Shown: positions 10,001-17,888, counted from the stretch's first letter. The stretch is DNA of 53,221 bases from Thermoplasmata archaeon (GCA_020348445.1 CP070751.1:2653355-2706575), one strand, 5' to 3'. Numbers and translations are program-made. The notes: generated by a model not told the origin, from the sequence alone.

Positions 10001-13000
10001 TTCTTGGCAGTCAGTGGAAGTGGAATGGTTTGATTTATTTGCTCACCGTCATAAACCGAGAAATTATAGGTATAGTTCCCTTTTGGTAGGGATATATTAA
10101 AGAAGTACAGTTTTCCGTCCACAGTATTTGTGTCCGATGAATTTCCTTCTTTCATCACAAAGGGACTGCCGGGCCAGGGACTGCCAAACTCATCCTCGAT
10201 GTACAACCACAAGGACAGAACATCGTTGTCGCGATCCATCATATTTACCGTGAAGTTAAAATCATCCTCTCCAAAGCCAGAGGCAGGTATAACCTGTTGT
10301 AAAAGGAAGATCGGGATGTTGTTGATTAAATAGATATTGTCGGGTGTTGTATAGTTCCATCCTGCATTAAATCCAGTATCATTTGCCTCGAAACGATAGG
10401 AGGATAAACCCTTAGGGACCGAAATATTACAATAAAATTCCTTTCCGTCTGTCCAATTGATATCAGTTGAGTTGAGCTCAAACATCGTAAAATTCCCGAC
10501 GCCGAATATATTTAGGTTCACGCTATCTGCAGAATCATTATCTATATCAATATAAATAACAGTAAAATTGAACCAGCTGCCACCGTAATTGCTCTCGTTT
10601 ATGTAACTTCCTGAGAGCTGTGGGAGGGTGTTTCGAACCAAGGGTGCAGTAACGTTAGCACTGGGTATTACAGGCGTACTAACGAAATCTTCTCCCTCGA
10701 CATTGAAGGTGTAGAGACCCTTTTTCAAACCTGTTAAATTGATATAAAAGAACTTACCATCTTTTGTATTTGTATCACTTTGGTTCACCTCATACATTGT
10801 AAACTTTCCACCCGATGGTCCTGTGAGGTTTAAAATAACATACAATGCTGGAAGGCCACCAGGGTGTGTATATTTAACTGTGAAATTGTACCAAGTGGTG
10901 TTGATACCTACAGTTGGACTTACTTTTGGCAATGTAAGTAAAGCAGTTTCACCACCAACATTGGGCCCATTATCTCCTATATCATCAGCCCACAATCCAA
11001 GGGAATCATTAGCATAGAATGTATAAGAATAGGTCCCATTGAAAGAAAGGTTGGTTATAAAGTAATAATCTTTTCCGTCAGTGTAATCCAAGTCCAATAG
11101 ATCTAGTTCCCACATCGTGAAATTCCCAAAGTCAGGGGCAGTAAGTCCGGTGATATTGATGGAGATATTACCTGGTTTATGATTATCATAATCTGTATAG
11201 GTTACAGTGTAGTTGAAGAACGTAACATTACCAAAACCGATGGGTGGCTCAAGATTATAATCAGAAAGAATTGGTTGTGAATTAAGTACAATGGGCTCAG
11301 GAATCTCGGGGCTCTCTCCCCACACATCCTTTGAGTCATTTGCAGCACAATGAAAGGAATAGGAACCTATGCTTAAACCTGAAATAGTGAAATAATAGTC
11401 TTTTCCATCGATGTAATAATCATCTGCAGGATCCACCTCGATCATATCATAACTACCTGAATTAGAGGGCCCTGAGATGTTGACTGTAACATTATTTGGA
11501 GCATCATTGTCAAGGTCGATATACGTGACTGTATAGTTGAAGATCGTTGTTATAAAACCACCTGGATCCAAAACCTGGGCATTTGCTAGAATCGGGAGTG
11601 AGTTCACAACCAGAGGTTCGAGGAATTCATTTGTCACATTCCATACACCCTGTGTATCATTTGCCGCAAAATGATAAGAATAGGAGCCGTTAATAAAACC
11701 TGTGTAATTGTAATAATATAGCTTCCCGTCAGCATAATTTAAATCGTCTCTATCAACAGGGATCATAGTCCAATTGTCTGCATGGGAAGGTCCTGTTATG
11801 TTCACGGTGATCACGACAGGGGGCTGATTGTCTAAATCAGTGTAGTTGACTGTGAAATTAAAAGGTGTGGAGGCATCCCCTGTAGTTGGAGTCAAACCGT
11901 AATCAGTAAGGGTTGGAGGGGTGTTGATAATGGTTGGCCCTGGAAACTCTGATGTTTCGTTCCAGAAATCAGCCGAATCATTGGCTGCAAAATGATAGGT
12001 GTAGATGGTGTCGTTTACAAATCCTGTGAGGTTAATATAATAGAACTTACCATCCCTGTAATTATCATCACCTGGATCGAGAGCAACCATATCAAATATA
12101 CCAAGACCTGTGATATTCACCAGGATGGCAGCGGGAGGATCGTTATCCAAATCTGTATAATTGATTGTGAAATTGAAATATGATGAAGCATAACCCACTA
12201 ATGGGAACATAGAGGAGTTTGTAAGCTGGGGAGGATTACCACCTACTACTTTGAAGATCTTCGAGAGTGTATGAGTCACACCATTTGATTCGATCCCAGT
12301 GACTAGTACAGTATAGTTGCCCGCCAAACTTGGATTGAAGGTGTAATTGAACAGTTTCCACGTTGATGGATATCCCAAATCGGTTTTTTCCAAGGTCATG
12401 GGTTGGTCGAGAACGATAACTGACTCGAATGGAGAAATTATGGTGATGCTCGCGCCAGTTATATCGTAAGAGCCCAGGGGATCCGAGATATTGGCCTTGA
12501 TTATAACATCTTCACCGGCCATGAAATCAGATCGTTCTCCATCGGAAACATTATATGTCCTGACCCAATCAACGCTAACAAATGATCTTGTAGGTATTAT
12601 CCTGATGCATGAGGGCTCGGTAATTGAGTCATAAGCCAACCAAATATCAGTTGATGTGTCACGGTTTGCGGTCAGGTTAAGTATAAGGTAATTTCCCTTT
12701 CCTAAAGTGTAATCAACATCAGGGATGATAATCCTCAGCAATTCCCATCCTACAGTCGAATCTGTGGTAAATATTAAGATTTCGTGTGCGATTTGGGTTT
12801 TTGTTAAGCCGGCGATTTCATATAGGGTGACATTAAAAGACTGGGATGTACCTGCACCATTGTCATCGAGCCATAAATCGATTACAACATCATCTGCGAT
12901 TATGAAATCTGATGCAAGAATTGGTGTTAAATTGAATTCATGATAGCTATTTATCCTATAATCTGGGACGGGTTTCTTTAACGTTGTACCCAGAGGGCCA

Positions 13001-15834
13001 TCATCGTCGAAATCCGTGACCGCACCTGCAGTTGGTGGGGTTGTATTCATATAATCATATATATCATCCTTATTCAATATCCCATCATCATGAAAGTATA
13101 ATGTCTTATCCTCCACCATACCAATTGCCATGATTCTCCAATCGTTATAAAAATCGTTTTCTTGCCCAAAGTCCTCCAAATAAAGTACCTGAAGCTTCTT
13201 TGGATTTCTGGGTATATCCTCACTGGTCTCAGGACCCCAGCTCGATCCCTTTGGAGGGGGATCCCCAAATAGAATACCATCTGTGTAGTTCATGAAATCC
13301 ACAAACACATCTAAATTAGAGGTTAGTAAAACATCATCGCCGTAATCGTTTAAAACCTCGGTTGTTCTATTCCAGAATATGTCTGTTGAGGTATTTATGC
13401 CCATTCCAAAATGAAGGTTAACGCTGTTCTTATTGCTGAGAAGGAAATATTCAAATACGTACATGTTAGCATCCTGGTCAGTTACGGTCCAGTTTGTCAT
13501 ATCCAAATCAGGGGCGCTGATGGTGCCATTATAATAGAGATTTATCCATTCTGCATCTGCCGAGCCATTGACATGAACCTGGTTTATAACAAGGGGTGCA
13601 AAATAAATTGGTTGATATGCAGAAACTGTTGTTAGTTCCCTGCAATATGCCGCAAATAGCATGTCATCATCCTGTTGAATCCAATCGACGCCATTGTATC
13701 TTGCGCTCGTACCGCCTGGCCACGGGTCATCATTCCTCTTTCCCCATTGATTACCATCTCCGGGAGGCTCAGAGGAAGTTGCCACTATCCAGTATATTTC
13801 CCCCTCCCTAATCAGTGCAGGATTTGAAAATTGCACACTTTGCCAACTATGACTCACACCAAAATCCATTACTTCAATAGAGGTAATATCAATGCCGCTA
13901 GGCACATCATCTGTAGGATCCAAATTACCCTTATCATCATTTGTCTGGATCACTACGCTCAATAATGAATCCACGCCCTCATCGTTTGCATATATATCGA
14001 TCTGGGAGAGGAGACAGGTAGAAGATGCGGAAAAGGACTGCGCCCAGCTTTGTATATTGTTGATAAAATTCACCGAAACATCCTCCATTTTTTTATGTGA
14101 AGTAAATTCCACATCCGTATTTCCGTAACTGTCGAGTTGTGGGATTTGCGGCGATGCAAAAGCCATGTCATAGACATTTGAATCTGCACCATTTAAATCC
14201 TCCCCTCCCCCTCCGCTGTTTGCAGAAGCTGCAGTATCAACCTTCATGAATCCAGAGCGTGAGCCTTCTATTGGAAATGGGAGACTGTTGTTATCCTGAG
14301 CACCGATGAGAACCACGTAATTCCAAATCTCGAAATCGGGAATGGTTATACCAGTTGCCGGTATGGAAATCTCCACTGCATTGGATGCAGGTGATGCTTT
14401 TGCCGAGTTTTTATCTATATCAGCTAAAATATTACCATCTTCGTCTACTACATATCCATTTTCCCAGCCATCGGCCCAAAGTGCAAATTCCCATCCAATT
14501 CTCTTATCCAGTTTCAGCCTTGCGTTCCTTAGGGTATCATCCCTGCCTGTTCCGTTTCTATCTGTGTCCACGAGAATTTGGATTATCTGCTCACTGAAGC
14601 TCAGATTGCCGTCGGTACCGTCACCTGGGATAACATAATCATCGATGCTGTCGAAGACGAGAAGGAAATTTATTGAGTTGTAATCCACGCATACACGAAA
14701 CTCCAGGAGATCCAAACAGCGTCCTGGATTTTGTTCGAACCTGGGATCCGATGGGTATTCGTAATCCCCGTCTCCCTCATCATCCTCATGTACATCGGTC
14801 CAGATGAACTCCCATTTGTCTATAAGTCCGCTATCTGGTTGCAATGGTGCAACTCCAATCCAATCACCAATCGCCCCGTCAATCTTGATTTCATCGTGAA
14901 GCTTTAAAACACCCGGTGAAAGTACTTTTAATGGTCTTGTCAATTCGTTGTTTGAGCTAAAACCATCGCCTGTCAATAATGTGGTAACAGTAATGTTGTA
15001 GTCATCACCGTAGGTTGGTGTGAAGAACCAGGATAAGTTGGCAAGGGCGCCGGAATCCAGGGAAGTTACAGCTTGGGTATCATTATATACCTCATCTCCA
15101 TCCGAATCTGTAATTACGCACCTTACATCAAATGAAGTATTCTGATCTGCTGAGCCATAGTTTTTGATTGCAGCAGTTATGTTTATTTCCTCACCCACTT
15201 CTTTGTAACCTGAAGTAATAATATCTTCTGGCCCTACATCGTTTACAGTTTCCCCGTAAATCCTGAACATAAGGTCATCATTTATATACAAATCCCAATT
15301 AAGGGGTGTACCCTGAGCCAGATAACCATATGGATATACATTTCCAGAATTTTGCCATTGATAACCTTTGTTCTTACGAAGTTGATTGCATGAGGCCATT
15401 ATCCAATATCGCTGTCCACTGGTAATGGGAATCGAGAATGGGAACTCCAACCATTCCCATGCATCTCCCGCGTTTCTGCTTACCATACCACTTATAGGTG
15501 TTCCAGGTTCATCGTCGTCCGAGATTCCATTACTTTTATCATCATTATCATAGATTGCCACATGCAGTTCTTCATCGTCTAAGAGATCGATTACATAAAT
15601 GCTCACCCTTGTTAATGTATAACTACGACTTGCGATGAAGCATTGGGTGGCATTGTTTAAATAATACACAGGGATTTGCTTATTTCCAAAAATAACCTCG
15701 TTTGCCTCCATCAATTGCTCTACTGCAGGAGCTTCTGATTCCAATGAAAAAAATGAAAAATTACCTATTAGCAAAATAAATAATATATATATTGTCAATG
15801 TTTTTTTTTGAACTTCAGTTTCCCTTTTACTCAT
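4087..15834 (-). CDS. giant multidomain surface protein (3915 aa) with intracellular Roadblock/longin-like domain
   Basis: The order read from the translation is: signal peptide (1-35); a domain of the kind ending in YWIMAS (about 40-190), repeated at about 565-735; a CARDB-like domain (195-305); a CBM9/DOMON-like domain with IGDW (315-550); a Lamin-tail-like domain (745-860); seven roughly 107-residue Ig-like repeats (1198-1948); eight He_PIG/cadherin-like repeats (1948-2673); a fibronectin III-like domain (2673-2785); a transmembrane helix (about 2875-2900); a cytoplasmic domain shared with the next gene (2905-3040); a TNG-repeat linker (3093-3138); a second helix (3145-3170); a second ectodomain with DFSDW and FADW modules (3180-3870); and a PEF-CTERM-like tail (IIPEF, hydrophobic helix, RKKRK). 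It probably acts in adhesion or sensing. ATG 15834 starts a good signal peptide. It lies 77 nt after the V4R gene, same strand. Confidence 0.85.
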   Translation of the reverse strand: MSKRETEVQKKTLTIYILFILLIGNFSFFSLESEAPAVEQLMEANEVIFGNKQIPVYYLNNATQCFIASRSYTLTRVSIYVIDLLDDEELHVAIYDNDDKSNGISDDDEPGTPISGMVSRNAGDAWEWLEFPFSIPITSGQRYWIMASCNQLRKNKGYQWQNSGNVYPYGYLAQGTPLNWDLYINDDLMFRIYGETVNDVGPEDIITSGYKEVGEEINITAAIKNYGSADQNTSFDVRCVITDSDGDEVYNDTQAVTSLDSGALANLSWFFTPTYGDDYNITVTTLLTGDGFSSNNELTRPLKVLSPGVLKLHDEIKIDGAIGDWIGVAPLQPDSGLIDKWEFIWTDVHEDDEGDGDYEYPSDPRFEQNPGRCLDLLEFRVCVDYNSINFLLVFDSIDDYVIPGDGTDGNLSFSEQIIQILVDTDRNGTGRDDTLRNARLKLDKRIGWEFALWADGWENGYVVDEDGNILADIDKNSAKASPASNAVEISIPATGITIPDFEIWNYVVLIGAQDNNSLPFPIEGSRSGFMKVDTAASANSGGGGEDLNGADSNVYDMAFASPQIPQLDSYGNTDVEFTSHKKMEDVSVNFINNIQSWAQSFSASSTCLLSQIDIYANDEGVDSLLSVVIQTNDDKGNLDPTDDVPSGIDITSIEVMDFGVSHSWQSVQFSNPALIREGEIYWIVATSSEPPGDGNQWGKRNDDPWPGGTSARYNGVDWIQQDDDMLFAAYCRELTTVSAYQPIYFAPLVINQVHVNGSADAEWINLYYNGTISAPDLDMTNWTVTDQDANMYVFEYFLLSNKNSVNLHFGMGINTSTDIFWNRTTEVLNDYGDDVLLTSNLDVFVDFMNYTDGILFGDPPPKGSSWGPETSEDIPRNPKKLQVLYLEDFGQENDFYNDWRIMAIGMVEDKTLYFHDDGILNKDDIYDYMNTTPPTAGAVTDFDDDGPLGTTLKKPVPDYRINSYHEFNLTPILASDFIIADDVVIDLWLDDNGAGTSQSFNVTLYEIAGLTKTQIAHEILIFTTDSTVGWELLRIIIPDVDYTLGKGNYLILNLTANRDTSTDIWLAYDSITEPSCIRIIPTRSFVSVDWVRTYNVSDGERSDFMAGEDVIIKANISDPLGSYDITGASITIISPFESVIVLDQPMTLEKTDLGYPSTWKLFNYTFNPSLAGNYTVLVTGIESNGVTHTLSKIFKVVGGNPPQLTNSSMFPLVGYASSYFNFTINYTDLDNDPPAAILVNITGLGIFDMVALDPGDDNYRDGKFYYINLTGFVNDTIYTYHFAANDSADFWNETSEFPGPTIINTPPTLTDYGLTPTTGDASTPFNFTVNYTDLDNQPPVVITVNITGPSHADNWTMIPVDRDDLNYADGKLYYYNYTGFINGSYSYHFAANDTQGVWNVTNEFLEPLVVNSLPILANAQVLDPGGFITTIFNYTVTYIDLDNDAPNNVTVNISGPSNSGSYDMIEVDPADDYYIDGKDYYFTISGLSIGSYSFHCAANDSKDVWGESPEIPEPIVLNSQPILSDYNLEPPIGFGNVTFFNYTVTYTDYDNHKPGNISINITGLTAPDFGNFTMWELDLLDLDYTDGKDYYFITNLSFNGTYSYTFYANDSLGLWADDIGDNGPNVGGETALLTLPKVSPTVGINTTWYNFTVKYTHPGGLPALYVILNLTGPSGGKFTMYEVNQSDTNTKDGKFFYINLTGLKKGLYTFNVEGEDFVSTPVIPSANVTAPLVRNTLPQLSGSYINESNYGGSWFNFTVIYIDIDNDSADSVNLNIFGVGNFTMFELNSTDINWTDGKEFYCNISVPKGLSSYRFEANDTGFNAGWNYTTPDNIYLINNIPIFLLQQVIPASGFGEDDFNFTVNMMDRDNDVLSLWLYIEDEFGSPWPGSPFVMKEGNSSDTNTVDGKLYFFNISLPKGNYTYNFSVYDGEQINQTIPLPLTAKNNPPTILTTDMVNTPEDSLYSVLYNRTDRDGDSTFWRFETNATWLTFISGLLEGAPTNLEVGSYYVNITLVDAEGALDIHNFTLNVTNTLPEIITPTIEFHDEDSVYFIDFDSIDDGQGTITYSLTTNATWFDPLTSDGFLSGFPENDNVGSFWVNVSVNDGNGGIFSLNYTLTVNNTPPWITNEPIITAFEDLGHTDDFNSDDESKGNTTYSLHTNATWLGIVKFNGILSGTPNNDHVGWYWVNVSVTDGNGGMDFENYTLTVININDDPMINTSDVLTAFEDSLYFVDYNASDVDPTNDILNWSLDTDATWLNIDNSTGMLNGTPGNDEVGLYWVNVSVDDGNGGLDYHLFDLTVVDVNDPPHINTTNLVNATEDSPYLVDYNFTDIDDLNVTWQRQTNASWITIDLNTGNLSGIPRNDDVGLWWVKVTAIDDRGATNSTNFTITVANTPPNITNKPIEYAKEDVLYVDDFNCSDDGWGNITYLLVSNASWLDINSSTGVVNGTPDNTHVGWFWVNVTVLDGNGGSDFENYTLTVNNTLPSIITTPLTIATEDLDYYLDFDCNDDGQGQIRYSFKTNAPWLSIDNITGNVTGIPRNDDVGSYWINVTVEDGNGGRHSRNYTLTVYNTNDDPVITTENVKLAIEDSEYSVIYEYIDVDGDDVEWSLITNATSWLGIHPQLGVLSGMPRNPDVGWYWVNITAYDGNLGYHHTNFTLNVTNTNDVPTIPQLLLPEDDTFQNTTFPTFSWGASTDPDRGDYVVSYTLQYSTSPDFSENLTTVTGITDTFYTPATPLIDLSSYFWRVSALDSNGQESGFSTHHYVFVVDIGYEPPKYLGGLKSAAVKYKDTWTRDLDEYFEPGTIKEGLVFTCNYEEVHIDPVTHVATWKPKNKKDFLRDVIFTVYDGRTNVSSNTLDLSVEKEIPPPSIWDKYIWPWILIPIFALIVGFIVTSYLRRGPAPFVESVFLIHEYSILITHASIRKDDEIDKDILSGMLTGVKNLISDAFVREEDSKEEEGLHKLEFGERNILLEKGNHFFIAIVFTGVENKDLLTKIDGVIWEIEENYANVLEGWDGDPEDFKGVHGIVETLLSPVKIEIEEIEGVAEVEEVPYPGFTAEPGKEAEVELQAGMTLEEIEKELGLVDEIIKDIEITRKGLTNGLTNGLTIGLRSLRAGITNGITNGNGITNGLGARRGLFEGKPRKMRLISVPIVIFLLILAPFFVISIYSPPELIEIDGDFSDWEGITTISDVAEALPFNPNIDIVDYGVDSRYSELSFYVKVYENMLAGEPEYSGRHMDCVHIFIDVDQSQLSGYLINGIGSDFMIKVEGWKGDVYSKTLMAYTATTPDWNLWTYVGKVSAAASGSKLEVKVDYEALGLNNKGNVDVLFYMQSWDGHDDFSDSVISNEKGILHVVQQGVAEGHISGNARKLLRLDISAEHTDVAIEKIRLTRIGKGNDHDVSAVRLSEGADIIATGTLSNGITELEAAIQLDKGTRKTLYVEVDISAGALEGNSVGLRVIRPHDIFTNKGTINMISGVPDHNYYDVSYIISVPTEIKVDGAFADWKDKDMMQDNYGDVENKNLDILEYGSSNNTETVSFYLRVDGEMGFGTPVPYWNVKNAPSTSGPSEPSEPGEPGEPGPRPPSELPVLKGEDIAYVYIDSDNSSTTGYSIGEIGADHLIEIKGRYGEIISNKHLSFQGSSPSNWAWKEEHNVIAKTDTIRLETQIPTKSLDITGPFSMYFQTSDWNQSKQDYSDERGSRGAEGDYPISSMIKIVNDRATRGIGTVVGEENKAPATIGWGDATETEMLNFSIEGSGDVITINKINITHGGDGDIADCRVYIYNESDSLTKGALDGDETLLNAGGTVLSSVDTEIDISNMNVGPSYKAYILITVVFTTTIADVGEDHYINITASKDFNLTSTTDNITGTTFPLSGGPTEIIPEFKMIAIPMLGFFALFFVSRKVSNRKKRKIEK
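7815..9990 (-). repeat. eight tandem He_PIG/cadherin-like repeats inside the giant gene
   Basis: Each unit of about 90 residues begins with a Pro-Pro/Ile-rich linker, then an EDS/EDL motif with a D-x-D turn, then NATWL, a TG-x-L-SG-x-P turn, and ends in VGxYWVNVSVxDGNGG plus an NYTLTV strand. This is the pattern of putative Ig (He_PIG) and dystroglycan-type cadherin domains. The D-rich turns suggest calcium binding between domains. The DNA has diverged between units, so this is an old array. Confidence 0.8.
9990..12240 (-). repeat. seven tandem Ig-like repeats (about 107 aa each) inside the giant gene
   Basis: Each unit carries FNFTVNYTDLDN near its start, a VNITG strand, a FTMxELDxxDxNYxDGKxYY core and ends with YSYHFAANDS followed by a short linker. 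The units are clearly homologous to one another and differ from the He_PIG units that follow. N-glycosylation sequons (N-x-S/T) are very frequent. I cannot assign a Pfam family with certainty; a beta-sandwich is inferred. Confidence 0.75.
15801..15809 (-). other. A9 homopolymer in the first codons of the giant gene
   Basis: The coding strand carries nine consecutive A across codons 9-12, inside the basic part of the signal peptide. Slippage by one base would put the rest of the 11.7-kb frame out of register, so it is a possible on/off switch. Lys-rich signal peptides in AT-rich genomes can also produce such runs by chance. Confidence 0.5.
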
Positions 15835-15911
15835 CGTAAATCGCCTAGTCTATCTGTGTCCGTTAATATTTTAATTATAATGTACTATTTTTTCAATACC
15901 CCCTTATGCCC

Positions 15912-16412
15912 TCACGTTTCCCCTCCTTCAACTCTCTCGGTCAAAAAGAAAGTACAGTGTGAATCTCCCTTAGAAAGACATTTCTTCTCTCTGCAGTGAT
16001 ATCCTTTTTCTGATATAGAGGAAACCATCCCTGCCAGATAACCGCGGGTAAAATCGCAGGAAGCTTGCCCAACATCACCATTTACATTCGCCTCAATGGA
16101 TTCATTCAATTCTAGGGTATAACCTCCTTCTTTGGATTTTTTTATGTTTAGTCGACTAAGACCGATCTCTTCCCAAAGACTGGGTAAGAAATCGGGGATT
16201 TTCTTTTGTCCCTTAACTTCAATTCCCATGCTTTGGACGCATGCCTCTCCACTTCTAAATCCATATCTGTACAATATGGCCTTAATTGCCATCTCATTCG
16301 CAAGCGGTTCAAGCTCATGCCTAAGTGTTTTTAACGCTTCTGCCGGCATGATAAAAAAGGCTGTGCTTACCCTCTCATTCTGAGACTCTTGTTCTTTCTC
16401 TATCTTCTTCAT
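15912..16412 (-). CDS. V4R (4-vinyl reductase) domain protein
   Basis: A 166-residue protein with the V4R fold, a small-molecule-binding domain often used as a sensor. The C-terminal half has the family signature: CDFTRGYLAG, then CREKKC, then a GDSHCTF ending, giving a Cys set that in V4R proteins commonly holds zinc. The N-terminal part (ALKTLRHELEPLANEMAIKAILYRYGFRSGEACVQSMG is the region at about residues 27-64) matches the helix that precedes the V4R core. The ATG at 16412 lies inside the GTPase gene: the two frames overlap by 38 nt (16375-16412), so translation is probably coupled and the products are likely functional partners. It is cytoplasmic, with no signal or membrane segment. A 77-nt gap leads to the giant surface protein gene. 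Confidence 0.8.
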   Translation of the reverse strand: MKKIEKEQESQNERVSTAFFIMPAEALKTLRHELEPLANEMAIKAILYRYGFRSGEACVQSMGIEVKGQKKIPDFLPSLWEEIGLSRLNIKKSKEGGYTLELNESIEANVNGDVGQASCDFTRGYLAGMVSSISEKGYHCREKKCLSKGDSHCTFFLTERVEGGET

Positions 16413-16944
16413 TTTTCTCCCCCATTACAACTTCCCTTTTACTAACGATCTTCTTGGCCAAGCTTAAAAACGCATCCTCCACATTCTCACCGGTTTTTGC
16501 ACTTGTATACATGGATTCGGTTTTGAAGCTACGGGCGAAAATCGACATCTGTTGTTTAAGAGCAGTGCTTGCCTTCTCAAGGTCAATTTTATTTGCCAGG
16601 AAAACGACAGGCACCTCGCCAGTTATCTCGAACATTCCAGTTATCCAGTTGGATACACTGTCAACAGTTTTCTCCCTGGTTACATCGCATACTATCAATG
16701 CACCTTCAACACCTTTGTAGTAAATAGAATCGAATCTGCGGGTTTTACTGCCCAATATATCCCATATCATCAGCGTTAATGCCAAGGATCCCTCATCTAG
16801 ATAGATGAGCTTCTTCGTAACCTTCATCCCAACACTTGGGATGTATTTATCGTCGAAAATATCGATTACGTATCTTCTAATCAAGCTGGTCTTCCCCACT
16901 GCGGGGTCACCGAGCACGCATATCTTTCGAAACAGTTCCTTCAT
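16375..16944 (-). CDS. Ras-like small GTPase
   Basis: A small GTPase of the Ras/Rab/MglA type. The nucleotide-binding motifs are all visible: G1 GDPAVGKTS, a switch I region with YIPSVGMKVTKK, G3 WDILGSK, G4 NKID and G5 TSAK. In G3 the residue that normally positions the attacking water (Gln in DTAGQ) is Ser, so intrinsic hydrolysis may be slow and a partner may be needed. The C-terminal 20 residues are highly charged. I start at ATG 16944 because it sits directly before the first strand (MKELFRKICVLGD) and has GGAGG about 15 nt upstream. An in-frame ATG at 17001 would add 19 basic residues and cannot be excluded. The end overlaps the V4R gene by 38 nt. Confidence 0.88.
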   Translation of the reverse strand: MKELFRKICVLGDPAVGKTSLIRRYVIDIFDDKYIPSVGMKVTKKLIYLDEGSLALTLMIWDILGSKTRRFDSIYYKGVEGALIVCDVTREKTVDSVSNWITGMFEITGEVPVVFLANKIDLEKASTALKQQMSIFARSFKTESMYTSAKTGENVEDAFLSLAKKIVSKREVVMGEKNEEDRERTRVSE

Positions 16945-17080
16945 GTGAATCGCCGTTTTTCCTCCCCGAATTTTATCATACATTCTCCTTCGAGCTATCA
17001 TTTCTTAGGGCTCTTTTCAAACACCTCTTTTGTTGTATGACTCCATATCTGGCTAATCGATTTAAAGCAGATAAATATTC

Positions 17081-17356
17081 CTATTTTCTGTATAATATAG
17101 CTTCCTCGTAAGCTTCAGCCATTTGTTTCATGAAGTCGGTTTTACTGATGTTCCTTTCCCTGAGCCATTTCTGGAGTTCCTGCTGTCTGGAAACCCATTC
17201 AGCCATGGCAGAGCGTATGATTTCAGACGGATTGAAGTGCTCTTGTTTACAGATCTTGAAGAACTCGGTGGCAGTCTCTGCAAAGTCCTTGGTCACGAGA
17301 ATGTGAATATGGTCTCCAGGCTTGTAGTTCTTGTAGTTATTCCCCTTTTTAGGCAC
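17081..17356 (-). CDS. ribbon-helix-helix (CopG/Arc-like) DNA-binding protein
   Basis: A 91-residue protein. Residues 14-25 (GDHIHILVTKDF) fit the DNA-binding beta strand, followed by helix 1 (AETATEFFKICKQEH), the turn FNPSEIIRSAMAEWV starting helix 2, and a charged C-terminal helical extension. This is the layout of RHH transcription factors, which bind short repeats as dimers. The start is GTG at 17356, supported by GGTGA about 4 nt upstream. The gene lies just downstream of six 49-bp repeats (17460-17753) that could be its operators, and just upstream of the GTPase/V4R/giant protein cluster on the same strand. Autoregulation and control of that cluster are inferences from position. Confidence 0.7.
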   Translation of the reverse strand: MPKKGNNYKNYKPGDHIHILVTKDFAETATEFFKICKQEHFNPSEIIRSAMAEWVSRQQELQKWLRERNISKTDFMKQMAEAYEEAILYRK

Positions 17357-17436
17357 TATTTCACCATATATGATAATATATATGCCAGTATATAAAACTA
17401 TGTAAAAACTTTAACACCTATAAACATATATTAACA

Positions 17437-17753
17437 TATGTCATAGCAGATAGCCAGATATGTCAATATGATAGCATAAATTATCATCTTTGATAAAAAT
17501 AATCACACATGTCAATACGATATCATAAAATATCATCTTTGATAAAAACAGACATATATGTCAATACGACATCATAAATCACCATCTTTGATAAAAACAG
17601 TCATACATGTCAATACGACATCATAAATCACCATCTTTGATAAAAACAGTCATACATGTCAATACGACATCATAAATCACCATCTTTGATAAAAATAGAC
17701 ACATATGTCAATACGATATCATAAATTATCATCTTTGATAATAATAAATTATA
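17437..17753. repeat. six perfectly phased 49-bp tandem repeats
   Basis: Units start at 17460, 17509, 17558, 17607, 17656 and 17705, always 49 bp apart, with a degenerate half unit at 17437. Units 3 and 4 are identical and the outer units are more diverged. Each contains ATGTCAATACGA, one or two TATCA motifs and CATCTTTGATA, so short direct and inverted TATCA/TGATA elements recur. There are no unique spacers, so it is not a CRISPR array. It lies upstream of the RHH gene and looks like an iteron-type operator or a replication/partition site. Confidence 0.85.
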
Positions 17754-17888
17754 TTGTAATATAGATTACCATGCTAGAACATGAATTAACAGTTATTTCT
17801 ATTATTTTGAAGCTTTTTTCATATTTAAAACACAAAATAGAATAAATGATCAATGTAGAATATATCTTTCTTACATATGAATAGAACA

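Noticed and set aside
17437..17753. CRISPR array
   Set aside because: The whole 49-bp unit is conserved, with no unique spacers and no cas genes nearby. It is a tandem repeat array.
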